The position numbers were made by a program, and so were the translations under genes. A stretch of 5,024 nucleotides of DNA from JAVVHH01 sp050954595. Its GTDB lineage: Bacteria > Pseudomonadota > Alphaproteobacteria > Acetobacterales > Acetobacteraceae. This document shows, one piece after another, positions 4,922-5,024 of the stretch (the stretch's first letter is position 1; the number at the start of each line of letters is the position of its first letter). The notes beneath the pieces are model-generated. The model saw only the letters and a program-made list of their open reading frames with translations, did no database searches and was not told the DNA's origin. The DNA is taken from NCBI GenBank assembly GCA_050954595.1, contig JBPBQE010000458.1, positions 1 to 5,024 on the forward strand, in the 5' to 3' direction.

Positions 4922-4936
4922 CGGCAGGATTTGCCG
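4922..4936 (-). terminator. Small hairpin after the partial gene at the right edge
   Basis: CGGCA (4922-4926) and TGCCG (4932-4936) form a perfect 5-bp stem with a 5-nt loop. It begins 10 nt after the TAA of the partial minus-strand reading frame, where a terminator would be expected. It has no T-run, so it is only a weak terminator candidate. Confidence 0.25.
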
Positions 4937-4946
4937 AGGGGGTCGA

Positions 4947-5024
4947 TTATGCCGAGGTGCGGGTGGGGCGGCCTTCGATGGGATAGGCCGGGTCGTTGAA
5001 GCCGGGGACTGCGTGGTGACCGGG
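4947..5024 (-). CDS. Probable C-terminal fragment of an unidentified gene
   Basis: Read on the minus strand from the window edge there are 25 open codons and then TAA (4949-4947). They include GFNDPAYPIEGRPTRTSA and use mostly C-ending codons (GGC, TTC, AAC, GAC, GCC, CCC, ATC, CGC, ACC), the same style as the other minus-strand genes here. That codon pattern, a protein-like composition and a small hairpin just after the stop support real coding. The fragment is too short for me to name a family, and its start lies beyond the window. Between this stop and the next gene (4814-4946) I see only the candidate promoter and the small hairpin. Confidence 0.45.
   Translation of the reverse strand, partial: PGHHAVPGFNDPAYPIEGRPTRTSA

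Noticed and set aside
1..5024. CRISPR array, insertion sequence, tRNA/rRNA gene or attachment site.
   Set aside because: No regularly spaced repeats, transposase-like reading frame, terminal inverted repeats with target duplication, or tRNA/rRNA-like sequence was seen on either strand by eye.

Overview
The window looks like chromosomal DNA of a GC-rich Gram-negative bacterium, most likely an alphaproteobacterium (Acetobacteraceae/Rhodospirillales-like). This is inferred from protein style, very high GC, and strongly G- or C-ending codons; no rRNA or other phylogenetic marker is present. No mobile element, tRNA, rRNA or CRISPR array was seen.

Positions 1-2553, plus strand: the distal part of a carbon-phosphorus lyase (phosphonate degradation) operon. 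It holds the 3' end of phnK, complete phnL, complete phnM, and a DUF1045-type 'phosphonate metabolism protein' with two H-x-T motifs (2H phosphoesterase-like). The genes are packed with 4-nt stop/start overlaps (ATGA, ATGA and probably CTGA), which implies translational coupling. PhnK and PhnL are ABC-type partners of the C-P lyase machinery. PhnM removes pyrophosphate from ribose 1-phosphonate 5-triphosphate. The DUF1045 protein may act on the cyclic ribose phosphate that C-P lyase produces. No phnN or phnP lies in the window.

Positions 2554-3383, plus strand: an 83-bp AT-richer intergenic stretch, then a beta-class carbonic anhydrase with a twin-arginine (Tat) type signal, so probably periplasmic. 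Its leader can fold into a long hairpin that pairs a CCTCC sequence with the gene's own ribosome binding site.

Positions 3380-4249, minus strand: a double-hotdog MaoC/hydratase-2 enoyl-CoA hydratase. It converges on the carbonic anhydrase gene, and the two stop codons share one CTAG palindrome. Its ribosome binding site lies in a perfect GC hairpin with a GNRA-type loop.

Positions 4322-4813, minus strand: a low-complexity Ser/Thr/Ala-rich protein with a histidine cluster, function unknown, with a strong Shine-Dalgarno and a good sigma-54-like promoter match upstream. Positions 4947-5024, minus strand, carry what is probably the last 25 codons of another gene.

Across the window the plus strand has more G than C even where genes run on the minus strand. 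Plus-strand genes therefore use G-ending codons and minus-strand genes C-ending ones, as expected for a strong replication-strand skew.
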